From: Chloroflexota bacterium | Lineage (GTDB): Bacteria; Chloroflexota; Anaerolineae; Aggregatilineales; UBA2796 | Length of the DNA: 38,568 nucleotides | Assembly (NCBI GenBank): GCA_021325095.1 | Contig: JAJPHV010000037.1 | Span: forward strand, 1 to 38,568 | Direction of reading: 5' to 3' | Notes under the pieces: generated by a model | What the model saw: the letters and a program-made list of their open reading frames with translations, nothing else | What the model was told of the DNA's origin: nothing | Database searches by the model: none | Made by a program: the position numbers and the translations under genes | Shown here: positions 1 to 8,343 of the stretch, piece by piece | How positions within the stretch are numbered: the first letter of the stretch is position 1 | Layout of the letters: the number at the start of each line of letters is the position of its first letter

Positions 1-33
1 CCCTTCGTCGTTCACGACCTGAACGCGCACCAT
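1..33 (-). CDS. Start of an unidentified gene running off the left edge (partial)
   Basis: An ATG on the minus strand at 33-31 shares one base with the holA stop codon (TAATG arrangement). It opens a frame to the window edge that reads MVRVQVVNDEG. Such stop-start overlap is typical of translationally coupled genes, so this is probably the next gene of the same minus-strand operon. Eleven residues are too few to name a family. Confidence 0.35.
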   Translation of the reverse strand, partial: MVRVQVVNDEG

Positions 34-1022
34 TACGCCGCCAGACTGCCGACCAGCAGATCGAGGGCCAGGTCGTCCTTGACGCGCCCGGTCTTGATGG
101 CGTAATCCGTTTCGAGCAGGTAGTGGTAAATGCTTTCCAACTGCGGCATGGTGAAGTTCCGCGCCTGCTGGATCAGCTTCTGCGCCACGTTCGGGGACTT
201 GAAATCGGGCAGGCGCAGCAGGTCACGGCTGTCGCCGCCTGCGTCCAGCACCTCGCGGGCTTCAATCAGCAGCCGGAACTGGCGGTTGATCATGGACAGA
301 ACGTAGAGCGGTTCGGAATCGTCGAGCAGCCGGTGGATGAGCCGGGCCGCCTGCTTGCCCTCGCGCCGCCCCAGCGCATCGACCATATCCCAGATGACGG
401 CCTCAGCCACGTAGGGCGTCAGCAGGGCTACATCCGCCTCGTTGATCGGGCGTGCGCCGTTCACGTACATCAGCAGCTTGATGCATTCGCTGTCGGCGGC
501 CTGCAGATCGGAGCCAACCACTGCTGCCAGCGCCGCTGCTGCCTGCGGTTCGATCTGCCCGCCGTAGGCTTCGACCTGCCGCCTGATCCACGCCGTCGCA
601 TCACGCGGCGGGTTGAAGGCTTTCTCGTAGCCGTGCGGGTCTTCCCGCGCCAGCTTGAGGACGGGGTTCGTGTCGTTCAGCGTTTCCGGCTCGACAAAAA
701 CCAGCCGCGCCGTATCGGGCAGGTTGGGCAGCGCACTGAGCAGCACGTCGAGTTCGGCTTTGCCGGTCTTGCCGCTGCCCTTACGCGCCAGCCAGGACAA
801 CATCCCTTCGACGATGACCAGCCGCTTGTCGGCCAGGAACGGCATCGAACTGGCCGCGCCGATGACTTTGGCCGCCGGGGTCGCTTTGCCGTCAAAGACT
901 TCAGTGTTGAGTTCGGCGGTGGAGGGGTCGCCCATGCTGGCGCGCATGTTGCGCACGGCGTTTTTCCGGCTGAATTCGTCCTCGCCGTGCAGCACGTAAA
1001 AGGTGGGCGGCGTGCGGCTCAT
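33..1022 (-). CDS. holA: DNA polymerase III subunit delta (HolA)
   Basis: The 329-residue protein matches the usual length of the clamp-loader delta subunit, which opens the beta sliding clamp so that it can be loaded on DNA. Family features seen are the N-terminal FYVLHGEDEF stretch, the MPFLADKRLVIVEG region near residues 60-73 typical of HolA, and the C-terminal helical collar region with LYVLSMINRQFRLL. The delta subunit has a degenerate nucleotide site, and no Walker A is seen, as expected. The ATG overlaps the stop of the upstream DUF6391-like gene by 4 bases (ATGA), so the two are probably co-translated. Confidence 0.93.
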   Translation of the reverse strand: MSRTPPTFYVLHGEDEFSRKNAVRNMRASMGDPSTAELNTEVFDGKATPAAKVIGAASSMPFLADKRLVIVEGMLSWLARKGSGKTGKAELDVLLSALPNLPDTARLVFVEPETLNDTNPVLKLAREDPHGYEKAFNPPRDATAWIRRQVEAYGGQIEPQAAAALAAVVGSDLQAADSECIKLLMYVNGARPINEADVALLTPYVAEAVIWDMVDALGRREGKQAARLIHRLLDDSEPLYVLSMINRQFRLLIEAREVLDAGGDSRDLLRLPDFKSPNVAQKLIQQARNFTMPQLESIYHYLLETDYAIKTGRVKDDLALDLLVGSLAA

Positions 1023-1555
1023 GACGACATGGTATCGACCCGGTGCAGGATGATGGGTCGGCCCGTGAGGCTGGTCATGCTCTCACGGCGCACGCTCAGA
1101 ATTTGCAAATCGCCGGGGTCGCCGAGTGTGGTGAAGTGTTCTTGCAGCTTCAGGCCAAGCGGCTGCGAGACCAGGATCGCGCCGATGGTCAGTAGCACGA
1201 TGGTAGGCAGTCGCGCCATGTAATCGGTTGGATTGCGCTTCATGCCCACCGTGCCGAGCAGTCCGGCCAGGCTCGCCATGATGCCTGTCGTGACCAGCCC
1301 TGTGCCGCAGTTGGGGTGCACGGCCAGTTGGTGCTCACCGTTTTGCATCCGGCGCAGCGCTTCCCGCGCCGCCGCCTCGACCTCGGAAGTGCTCACGTCG
1401 CCCATCAGCCAGAACCCGCCCGCATCGGAGCGGCCACTGACGGGCTTGTTCAACACATGTACCGTCGCGTGTTCCAGCCCATGATTGCGGCGCGTGCGGC
1501 GGACATACGGAAGATTCAAAAACGGCTGCGATAGCTCGGCCAGACTTTCGATCAC
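1019..1555 (-). CDS. DUF6391-like small membrane protein
   Basis: The reading frame extends far upstream antisense to the rlmI-like gene, but only its last part looks like protein. Residues NHGLEHATVHVLN and HPNCGTGL, followed by two hydrophobic stretches (MASLAGLLGTVG and PTIVLLTIGAILVSQPLGL), are what I associate with DUF6391 proteins of cyanobacteria and Chloroflexota. Function is unknown. The start chosen is the GTG at 1555, preceded by AGGGG seven bases upstream, giving 178 residues. An in-frame ATG at 1585 would add ten residues but has no visible ribosome site. The gene overlaps holA by 4 bases, so it is the upstream member of that operon. Confidence 0.7.
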   Translation of the reverse strand: MIESLAELSQPFLNLPYVRRTRRNHGLEHATVHVLNKPVSGRSDAGGFWLMGDVSTSEVEAAAREALRRMQNGEHQLAVHPNCGTGLVTTGIMASLAGLLGTVGMKRNPTDYMARLPTIVLLTIGAILVSQPLGLKLQEHFTTLGDPGDLQILSVRRESMTSLTGRPIILHRVDTMSS

Positions 1556-1726
1556 TGGATTGCCCCTGAATACGTGACAATACATCCGGACTGTGGGCAC
1601 AAGACTAGCACTTTTGCGCCCGGTCTGCCAGCGCAGCATTCGCCGCACGACTGCGATGGAGAAATTGAGCCGCCGCGAGGTATAGTTGTCGGCGGCTGGC
1701 ACATCAAAAAACTGGAACCCCCACCA

Positions 1727-2947
1727 ATGGCTGAACCAACAGTCCTGATCCGCCAAGACCGTGAGAAAATGTTTGAGAAGCGCCACCCCTGGGTCTTCAG
1801 CGGCGCGGTGCGATCCATGGAGGGCAGCCCCGCCGACGGCGACATCGTGACGCTGCGGGGTGAGAGCGGCGCATTCCTGGGGCGCGGCTACTGGAACCAC
1901 CATTCGCAGATCAACGTTCACGTATTGACCTGGGACGAAGGGCAGAACATCGACGACGAGTTCTGGCGCGCGCGCTTGCAGCGTTCGATCAGCGGGCGGG
2001 CCGTCGAGAACGCGCAGCACCAGAGCGGTGCTCCAAACGCCTATCGCCTGGTCAATGCCGAGAACGACGGTGTGCCCGGCCTGGTGGTGGATCGTTATGG
2101 CGACTGGCTGGTTATCCAGGCGTTGACCTTCGGCATCGACAGGCGCAAGCAACTGATCGCCAAGCTGCTCATGGAACTGCTGGCTCCGGCGGGCATCTAC
2201 GAGCGCAGCGACGTGGATGTGCGTGCCAAAGAGGGGCTGTCGCCCAATGTCGGGCTGCTGGCCGGGCGCAAACCGCCGCCGATGATCGAGATCGACGAGA
2301 ACGGACGGCGCTTCCTGGTGGACGTGTACAACGGGCACAAGACGGGCTTTTACCTCGACCAGCGCGAGAACCGGGCGCTGCTCGGCAACTGGCTGCGCTT
2401 CGACCCCGAAGCAGGCAACCGCACCGTGTTGAACTGCTTCTGCTATACAGGCGGCTTCACCGTATACGCCCTGGACGGGATGGTGAAGCGCGTGATCAGC
2501 ATCGATTCTTCGGCAGAAGCGATTGCGCTGGCGCGGCGCAACGTCGCACTCAACGGCTTTGCAGCGGCGGAGGCCGATTTCGTGGTAGGCGACGTGTTCA
2601 ACGTCTTGCGTGAATACCGCACCGCCAACCAGCGGTTTGACGTGATCGTGCTTGACCCGCCGAAGTTTGCCCAGAACCAGCGGCAGGTGGAAAGCGCCTG
2701 TCGAGGCTACAAGGACATCAACTGGCTGGCCTTCCAACTGCTCAAGCCGGGCGGGATGCTGATGACCTTTTCGTGTTCGGGGCTGGTCGATGCAGATTTG
2801 TTCCAGAAGGTGGTCTTCGGGGCGCTGGTGGACGCCAGACGGGAGGCGCAGATCGTGGCCCGGCTTGGCGCGGGAGCCGACCACCCGGTGTCGCTGACCT
2901 TCCCGGAGGGCGCGTATTTGAAGGGGCTGCTCTGCCGGGTGTGGTAG
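1727..2947 (+). CDS. rlmI: Class I SAM-dependent rRNA methyltransferase, RlmI/RlmK-like
   Basis: A 406-residue protein with an N-terminal PUA-like segment (EKRHPWVFSGAV, then GDIVTLRGESGAFLGRGYWN) and a C-terminal Rossmann methyltransferase. Motif I is NCFCYTGGFTVYA and motif IV is VIVLDPPKF, the arrangement of the YccW/RlmI family, which makes 5-methylcytosine in 23S rRNA. The open frame reaches back to 1574, but homology begins at the ATG at 1727, so this start was chosen. The gene diverges from the DUF6391-holA pair, so a bidirectional control region should lie around 1556-1726. The exact target base cannot be read from the sequence; C1962 of 23S rRNA is the family precedent. Confidence 0.88.
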   Translation: MAEPTVLIRQDREKMFEKRHPWVFSGAVRSMEGSPADGDIVTLRGESGAFLGRGYWNHHSQINVHVLTWDEGQNIDDEFWRARLQRSISGRAVENAQHQSGAPNAYRLVNAENDGVPGLVVDRYGDWLVIQALTFGIDRRKQLIAKLLMELLAPAGIYERSDVDVRAKEGLSPNVGLLAGRKPPPMIEIDENGRRFLVDVYNGHKTGFYLDQRENRALLGNWLRFDPEAGNRTVLNCFCYTGGFTVYALDGMVKRVISIDSSAEAIALARRNVALNGFAAAEADFVVGDVFNVLREYRTANQRFDVIVLDPPKFAQNQRQVESACRGYKDINWLAFQLLKPGGMLMTFSCSGLVDADLFQKVVFGALVDARREAQIVARLGAGADHPVSLTFPEGAYLKGLLCRVW

Positions 2948-3028
2948 CGCGTTATGAATGACGCTCGACGATCTGGCGCCGAGCGCAAATGGGCGACAAC
3001 AACGACGACGACTTGTTGAGAGACAGGC

Positions 3029-4384
3029 TCACGGCTTCTCGCTCGTCTTCTCACGTTCGGGCAGGCGCGTGCCGTTTTCGCTCTTTTCGACAGCCTTCGG
3101 TACATCCCGTTCTATGGGAATTGCGCTTCGCCATCCGTTGGGGCGCGACGGGCGAATATTGGCCTGTTTCGTCGGCGAGCCGCGCAGCCAGGCTTCCAGG
3201 CGTCGAAAGATGCGCAATACCCGCGTGCGCCAGAAGGCCATGACGTACTCGGCCTCCCGGCGGCCCTGCGCAAGGCGGTAGTTGACACCGCGTCCTGGCT
3301 TAACCGGAACGACCTGCCACTTGATCGCGGCGGCAGCCCACGTCAGGCCACCGCCGAACCCGACAATTACGATGTTGTCGTTGGGCTTGAGGCGGCCTTC
3401 CTTTTCGGCCTCACAGAGTGCAATCGGGATCGACGCCGCCGACGTGTTGCCGTAGCGATGAACATTGCTGTAGAACAGCGACTCTGGCACGTTCAGGCTG
3501 CGGGCCGCCGCACTGATGATGCGCTGGTTGGCCTGATGCGGCACGATCAGCGCGATGTCAGCCATCGTCAGCCCGGCGTCTGCAACGACCTCACGCACAC
3601 TCTCGTTGACGATATGGGTGGCGAAACGAAACACTTCGCGGCCATCCATATGCAGTTTGTGGAGTGCCCGGCCTTCAGGGATGCTGGCATAGCCCACCGT
3701 CGGGATGCCGAGCAAGTCTGCGCCGGAACCGTCCGAGCCAAGCACACACGACAGCAGGCCACCTGGCTCGTCGCGGCCCTGCAAGACCACCGCGCCTGCG
3801 CCATCGCCAAACAGGATACACGTCGAGCGATCATTCCAGTCCAGCACCCGCGAGTTCACTTCGGCGCCGATGACCAGCGCCGTCGTCATGCTGCCGGAAC
3901 GGATGCTCTGCGCGGCCATGTTCAGCGCATACACGAAGCCGGAGCAGGCTGCGCTCAGATCGAATGCGCCCGCCCTTGTCGCACCGATCAGGTTCTGAAT
4001 CTTGCTGGCTGTGCTGGGGTAAATATCTTCGGGTGTGGAGGTGGCGACGATGATCAGGTCAAGGTCGCCGGGCATGATGTTGGCGTGATCCAGCGCCTTG
4101 CGCGCCGCTTCGAACCCCAGCGTCACAACCGACTCGCGCTCGTTGGCAATGCGCCGTTCTTGAATACCGGTGCGGGTACGAATCCACTCGTCCGTCGTTT
4201 CGACGACAGCCTCCAGATCGGCGTTGGTCAGCACGTCATCGGGAACTTCCATTCCCCACCCGACGATATGCGCATAGCGCACGGACGCCGGAACAGGTTT
4301 GCCGAGCAGGGTAGTCCGTTGTCCGCTGCTGGCTGCATGGTGGCCGTTGCCGTTCGGAGTCTCTCGCCCGTTTTTATTTCCCAT
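3029..4384 (-). CDS. fabH: Beta-ketoacyl-ACP synthase III (FabH) with an unusual C-terminal tail
   Basis: FabH condenses acetyl-CoA with malonyl-ACP to start fatty acid synthesis. The core (about residues 35-357) has the full Cys-His-Asn triad: Cys147 in DLSAACSGF, His283 in VPHQANQ, Asn313 in YGNTSAAS. It also has the GFGGGLTW loop near the end of the fold. Family members usually stop just after the AAAIKWQ-like strand. Here about 94 further residues follow, first a basic helical piece (FWRTRVLRIFRRLEAWLRG), then a charged, probably disordered stretch rich in Lys, Arg, Pro and Glu. There is also a polar N-terminal extension of about 34 residues. The gene begins 11 bases inside fabF, so the pair is coupled. 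The role of the tail is unknown. Confidence 0.93.
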   Translation of the reverse strand: MGNKNGRETPNGNGHHAASSGQRTTLLGKPVPASVRYAHIVGWGMEVPDDVLTNADLEAVVETTDEWIRTRTGIQERRIANERESVVTLGFEAARKALDHANIMPGDLDLIIVATSTPEDIYPSTASKIQNLIGATRAGAFDLSAACSGFVYALNMAAQSIRSGSMTTALVIGAEVNSRVLDWNDRSTCILFGDGAGAVVLQGRDEPGGLLSCVLGSDGSGADLLGIPTVGYASIPEGRALHKLHMDGREVFRFATHIVNESVREVVADAGLTMADIALIVPHQANQRIISAAARSLNVPESLFYSNVHRYGNTSAASIPIALCEAEKEGRLKPNDNIVIVGFGGGLTWAAAAIKWQVVPVKPGRGVNYRLAQGRREAEYVMAFWRTRVLRIFRRLEAWLRGSPTKQANIRPSRPNGWRSAIPIERDVPKAVEKSENGTRLPEREKTSEKP

Positions 4385-5627
4385 TGGCGTGATATTTCCC
4401 GAAAATTAGCACAGCATTGTGGCCGCCAAAGCCAAAGGAATTGCTCATCACCGTGTCGATCTTGTGAGCGATGCCTTTGTTCGGCGTGTAATTCAAGTCG
4501 CATTCAGGGTCCTGGTTGAAGATGTTCATGGTCGGCGGCACAAACTGGTCGCGGATCGCCAGGATGCTGAAAATGGCCTCGATGCTGCCTGCGCCGCCCA
4601 TCAGGTGGCCGGTCACGGACTTGGTGGAGCTGATCGGCACGTCGTAGGCCCGCTCGCCGAGAACGCCCTTGATGGATCGCGTTTCGCTGGTGTCGTTAAG
4701 CTGCGTGCTTGTGCCGTGCGCATTGATGTAGTCGATCTGCTCAGGCGTGATCCCGGCATCGCGCATGGCCTTCCGCATCGCCACCTGAGCGCTCGCGCCG
4801 TCTTCGAGCGGCGCAGTCACGTGGAAAGCATCGTCGGTGCAGGCATAGCCGAGTATTTCACCGTAAATCTTCGCGCCGCGGGCTTTGGCATGTTCCAGTT
4901 CTTCCAGAACCAGCACACCCGCACCCTCGGCAACGACAAAACCGTCGCGGTCTCTATCGAAGGGACGCGAGGCGGTAGCCGGGTCGTCGTTGCGGCGGGA
5001 GATCGCGCCCATGTTATTGAAGCTGGACAGCGCCAGCGGCACAACACCTGCCTCTGTGCTGCCGCTCAACATGACCGTGGCCGCACCCCGGCGAATCATC
5101 TCCACAGCCTCGCCGATGCAGTTGTTCCCGGTGGCGCAGGCCGTCGAAATCGACATATTGGGGCCGCGCAGCCCGTACTCGATGGCGATCCGTCCCGACG
5201 GGCTGTCGGTGAGCATCATCGGCACGAGCAGCGGGCTGACAATGCGCGGCCCTTTTTCCATCGCCAGCCGGGCCTGCTCAAGGATACTCTCGATCCCGCC
5301 GATGCCAGAGCCGACCATGCAGCCAACTTCGTAAGGGTCTTCGTTGTCCAGGTTCAAACCGGAATCCCGGATGGCTTCACTGGAAGCAGCCATTGCAAAC
5401 TGGGTGACGCGATCCATGCGCCGCGCCTCGCGGTGGCCGAACAGGGCTTTCGGATCAAAGTTCTTGACTTCACCGCCGAACCGGACTTCAAGCTCGCTGG
5501 TATCGAAGCGCTCAATGGGCGCAATGCCGGTGACGCCCTGTGACACGTTGCGCCACGCTTCGTCCACTGAATTTCCATTTGGGCAGACAATGCCCATCCC
5601 GGTGACGACAACCCGCCGTCTCTCCAT
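4374..5627 (-). CDS. fabF: Beta-ketoacyl-ACP synthase II (FabF)
   Basis: The 417-residue protein catalyses chain elongation of acyl-ACP with malonyl-ACP. The Cys-His-His triad is complete: Cys164 in STACATGNN, His304 in INAHGTSTQ, His341 in SVTGHLMGGAG. The glycine-rich C-terminal motif SNSFGFGGHN is present. The frame continues upstream to 5723, but the ATG at 5627 with GGAG a few bases before it, followed at once by RRRVVVTGMG, is the family start. The gene overlaps the downstream fabH by 11 bases. No acyl carrier protein gene lies beside the pair, so ACP must be encoded elsewhere. Confidence 0.95.
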   Translation of the reverse strand: MERRRVVVTGMGIVCPNGNSVDEAWRNVSQGVTGIAPIERFDTSELEVRFGGEVKNFDPKALFGHREARRMDRVTQFAMAASSEAIRDSGLNLDNEDPYEVGCMVGSGIGGIESILEQARLAMEKGPRIVSPLLVPMMLTDSPSGRIAIEYGLRGPNMSISTACATGNNCIGEAVEMIRRGAATVMLSGSTEAGVVPLALSSFNNMGAISRRNDDPATASRPFDRDRDGFVVAEGAGVLVLEELEHAKARGAKIYGEILGYACTDDAFHVTAPLEDGASAQVAMRKAMRDAGITPEQIDYINAHGTSTQLNDTSETRSIKGVLGERAYDVPISSTKSVTGHLMGGAGSIEAIFSILAIRDQFVPPTMNIFNQDPECDLNYTPNKGIAHKIDTVMSNSFGFGGHNAVLIFGKYHANGK

Positions 5628-5788
5628 GGTGTGTGTCTCCTCCGCTGCAACAGCCTGTATAGGGAAGTACCCCTGATGATGCTTTTCCAGTCGAACTGGG
5701 ATGCGCTTCCGACGGCGGCACATTCTACCTTGCCGCAGAAGACTTACGACTCATATAACCCGACGGCCCGATGATGGTTGCTGGGCTG

Positions 5789-5797
5789 TGTTATAAT
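5789..5797 (+). promoter_or_regulatory. Extended -10 promoter of the SDR gene
   Basis: TGT followed by TATAAT at 5792-5797 forms an extended -10 element. No good -35 is seen at 16-18 bases upstream, which is acceptable for extended -10 promoters. It lies about 20 bases before the SDR start. The 13-mer TGTTATAATTTTC recurs exactly at 33071-33083 in front of another gene. Confidence 0.6.
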
Positions 5798-5817
5798 TTT
5801 CCTTTCGGAAGGTGGTC

Positions 5818-6771
5818 ATGATCCTCGTCACAGGCGCAACCGGACAGATCGGGCGAGCATTGGTGGAACGGCTGACGCGCGAGGGTCAGGCCGTGCGCGT
5901 GCTGCTGCCTGCGCGTGGCGGCAAGCCCATCCGGGCCAGGCTGCCCGCCGAGGTGTCCATCGTCGCCGGCTCGATCCACGATGCAGAATGTTTGCACCAG
6001 GCCATGATCGGTGTGCATACCATCTTCCACCTGGCAAGCGCCCAGTGGTGGGGCCGCCGCCGTGACCTGGAGCGCATTGACCTGCAAGGGACGCGCAGCC
6101 TGATCACCGCCGCGCGCTCGGCGCGGATCGGGCGGCTGGTCATCATCAGCCACCTGGGGGCCGCGCCCTCGTCGGCGTTCACACTGATGCGCATCAAAGG
6201 CCAGGTGGAGGAGATCACGCGGGCCAGTGGGCTGGCCTACACCATCTTCCGCAGTGGCATCGTTTTTGGGCCAGAAGACAGCTTTGTCAACGGCATCGCC
6301 CGGCTGCTGCGCGCCAATCCGTTCATGTATTTGCAGCCGGGGCAAGGCGAAGGGCTGCTTCACCCGATTTATATCAACGATCTGATCGAGGTACTGATCG
6401 CCAGTATGGAGAACCTGAACACCGTCGATCAAACGTTGGAGATCGGCGGGCCGGAGTACGTGACCTATAACGAGATGGTGCGGACGGTCATGCGCGTGAC
6501 CGACGCCCAGCGAATGCTCGTGTCCGTCCCGCCCTACGTGCTGCGCTCGCTGACGAGCCTGATGAACCGCTTCGTACCGCGTTGGCCGATGACGCCGCAG
6601 TGGCTGGATATTCTGGCTTCAAATCGGACTGCGCCGCTTGGCAACATGTTTGACCTCTTCGGGGTGCGGCCCGCGCGGTTCGAGGACACGATTGTGACGT
6701 ATATGCGAGGCCGCCGTTACCTGCCCGAACTGCTGCGAACCACGCTGCGGCGGCATTCGCACAGTATATGA
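5818..6771 (+). CDS. Atypical NAD(P)-binding SDR (NDUFA9/NmrA-like epimerase family)
   Basis: The protein opens with a Rossmann fingerprint, ILVTGATGQIGRALVERL, typical of extended or atypical short-chain dehydrogenases. The region around IGRLVIISHLGA replaces the classical active-site Ser, and no YxxxK is visible there. This is the pattern of atypical SDRs that bind NAD(P) without classical reductase activity. Later strands such as YTIFRSGIVFGPEDSF and PIYINDL fit the NDUFA9/NmrA branch. The start is ATG 5818, with GGAAGG five bases upstream; a GTG at 5812 is in frame but would fall in that site. The gene sits 18 bases before the GNAT-like gene and is probably co-transcribed with it. The substrate is unknown. 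Confidence 0.8.
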   Translation: MILVTGATGQIGRALVERLTREGQAVRVLLPARGGKPIRARLPAEVSIVAGSIHDAECLHQAMIGVHTIFHLASAQWWGRRRDLERIDLQGTRSLITAARSARIGRLVIISHLGAAPSSAFTLMRIKGQVEEITRASGLAYTIFRSGIVFGPEDSFVNGIARLLRANPFMYLQPGQGEGLLHPIYINDLIEVLIASMENLNTVDQTLEIGGPEYVTYNEMVRTVMRVTDAQRMLVSVPPYVLRSLTSLMNRFVPRWPMTPQWLDILASNRTAPLGNMFDLFGVRPARFEDTIVTYMRGRRYLPELLRTTLRRHSHSI

Positions 6772-6789
6772 CCAGGAAATCTCAACGGA

Positions 6790-7686
6790 ATGCGCAACCT
6801 CAAAATCGACATACGCGCCCTGACGACGCTGGCTGAGATGGCCGCTGTCGAAGACCTTCAGCGAACGCTATCCGGCGATGATCTCTCCATCTACCATCGC
6901 AATCAACTGATTGCGATGGTGCGCAACGGAGCCGTGCTGCTTGGCGCATACGACGGAGAACGGCTCGTGGGCTACGTATTTGGCTACATGGGCACCGAAG
7001 CTCAGGACTCCAGCCGCCCGGCAATGGCAAACCTCAAACTCGCCTCGCAACGGATGGCTGTGCTGCCGGAATACCGAAATCAGGGCATCGGCTACGAACT
7101 CAAACTGGCGCAGCGGCAGTACGCGATCAAACAGGGCATCCGGCTCATCACCTGGACATTTGATCCGCTGCAAAGTCGCAACGCTCACCTGAACATCCGG
7201 AAACTGGGTGCTATCGTGCGCGACTACTGGCGCGATTACTATGGAACAAGTCCCTCCCCGCATGTGACGCTTGGCTCTTCAGATCGGGCCATCGTCGAGT
7301 GGTGGGTCACGCACAACCGGGTCGAGCAACGCATCAATGGCAACCGGATCGGCCTGTCTGTCGAGCAGTATACGAATGCCAACGCTACGATCCTCAACCC
7401 GACGCGCCTCGGAGCCAATGGCCTGCCGCAGCCGGATGGCGCAGTGGTGAGATCGGCGGGGATGGTGGCCCTGATCGAGATTCCGAGCGACTACAACACC
7501 ATTGTGCAGCGTGATCCCGATCTGGCGTGGGCGTGGCGGCTGCATAGCCGCGACCTGCTGGAACAGGCTCTGGCGTCCGGCTACACGGTGACGGACTTCG
7601 TTCATGGCAACTTCGAGGGCCGCGAGCGCAGTTTCTACGCGCTCACCTACTCGGATGCGCCGCCGACTGGGTTCAGCAACAATTAG
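6790..7686 (+). CDS. GNAT-superfamily acetyltransferase-like protein (COG3375-like)
   Basis: Residues about 45-150 look like a GNAT fold: GAYDGERLVGYVFGY, then LASQRMAVLPEYRNQGIGYELK, which carries the acetyl-CoA pyrophosphate loop (NQGIGYEL). ITWTFDPLQSRNAHLNIRKLGA follows, a stretch I associate with COG3375. The C-terminal half (residues about 170-298) is a separate domain ending in a strand-rich segment around VTDFVHGNFEGRERSFYAL. The acceptor substrate cannot be inferred. It lies 18 bases downstream of the SDR gene on the same strand. Confidence 0.78.
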   Translation: MRNLKIDIRALTTLAEMAAVEDLQRTLSGDDLSIYHRNQLIAMVRNGAVLLGAYDGERLVGYVFGYMGTEAQDSSRPAMANLKLASQRMAVLPEYRNQGIGYELKLAQRQYAIKQGIRLITWTFDPLQSRNAHLNIRKLGAIVRDYWRDYYGTSPSPHVTLGSSDRAIVEWWVTHNRVEQRINGNRIGLSVEQYTNANATILNPTRLGANGLPQPDGAVVRSAGMVALIEIPSDYNTIVQRDPDLAWAWRLHSRDLLEQALASGYTVTDFVHGNFEGRERSFYALTYSDAPPTGFSNN

Positions 7687-7726
7687 CACGAGACGGAGTG
7701 GCCTGGTACTACTCATCACCGGCATA

Positions 7727-7755
7727 TGGACATTCCGCACAATTGAGAGTACATT
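7727..7755 (+). promoter_or_regulatory. Candidate sigma70 promoter of the receiver-domain gene
   Basis: TGGACA at 7727-7732 and TACATT at 7750-7755 are separated by 17 bases, about 40 bases before the response-regulator start. A second -10-like hexamer, TACAAT, lies at 7761-7766 without a matching -35. Judged by eye only. Confidence 0.4.
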
Positions 7756-7793
7756 ACGCATACAATTGGAACCAATGGTGTAAAGGATCAGCG

Positions 7794-8192
7794 ATGAACG
7801 ATCAGGGCCTTCCGCGTATATTGATTGTCGAGGACGATCAAACTTTCCGTGAGACGGTGGCGGAAGTCCTGCGCGATGTGGGGTACAAGGTAAGGGGTGC
7901 GCGCAGCCTGCGCAAGGCCACCAAGCGCCTGACCCGGCACAAGTTTGACCTGGTGCTGACCGACGTGCATATCGGCGAACATTCGGGCCTGGAAGTGCTG
8001 CAAGTCGCCACGCAGACTCGCCCCAATGCCAAGATCGTCCTGATGAGCGCGGCGGCTGATCCGGACATCGTCCAGCGGGCGATGGAATCTGGGGCGGCGC
8101 GTTTCCTGCCCAAGCCTTTCCGCGTGAAGGAATTGCTGCAAACCATCGAAGAACTCCTCAGCAGCACGCCGGAGCAGTCCTCAGCAGAGTAG
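7794..8192 (+). CDS. Stand-alone CheY-like response regulator receiver protein
   Basis: The 132-residue protein is a single receiver domain with no output domain. It has the acidic pair Asp14/Asp15 in VEDDQ, the phospho-acceptor Asp57 in LTDVHIG, Ser85 in LMSAAA and the conserved Lys107 in LPKPF, so phosphorylation should work. The N terminus is set by the ATG at 7794, with AAAGGA upstream; the open frame reaches back to 7698 but that part has no family likeness. No histidine kinase is encoded in the window, so the partner is unknown. It may act by protein contact, as CheY or Spo0F do. Confidence 0.9.
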   Translation: MNDQGLPRILIVEDDQTFRETVAEVLRDVGYKVRGARSLRKATKRLTRHKFDLVLTDVHIGEHSGLEVLQVATQTRPNAKIVLMSAAADPDIVQRAMESGAARFLPKPFRVKELLQTIEELLSSTPEQSSAE

Positions 8193-8202
8193 TTGCGTGC
8201 TG

Positions 8203-8218
8203 GCCGGCTCGAGCCGGC
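8203..8218. repeat. Perfect 16-bp palindrome between convergent genes
   Basis: GCCGGCTCGAGCCGGC is a perfect palindrome 11 bases after the receiver gene. It lies in the gap between that gene and the converging fusion gene. It could form a hairpin that ends or protects the plus-strand transcript, but no T-run follows. The rest of the gap (8219-8343) shows no clear structure. Confidence 0.45.
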
Positions 8219-8343
8219 TGTTGTGGCGCAGCCGCTCGGCCTGCGGGCCTTATTTCGGGTGTCAGCCTGTGCCCCCCACCTCAATCTCATTCGTCTATAT
8301 GTAGTTCTTTTGACCTGTGCCAGCAGACATCCCGCTCGTGGTA

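Noticed and set aside
123..1223. A 366-codon plus-strand frame opposite holA
   Set aside because: It is the antisense shadow of holA, rich in His, Gln and Arg as such frames are, with no ribosome site.
1556..2884. The long minus-strand extension of the DUF6391-like frame (621 codons in all)
   Set aside because: It runs antisense to the well-supported rlmI-like gene and its residues have no family likeness, so it is a high-GC shadow frame.
2997..3016. CAACAA...TTGTTG inverted repeat between rlmI and fabH as a terminator
   Set aside because: The stem is only about five pairs with low stability and no T-run on either strand.
3458..4519. A 353-codon plus-strand frame opposite fabH
   Set aside because: Shadow frame with no recognisable motif; fabH on the other strand has a full catalytic triad.
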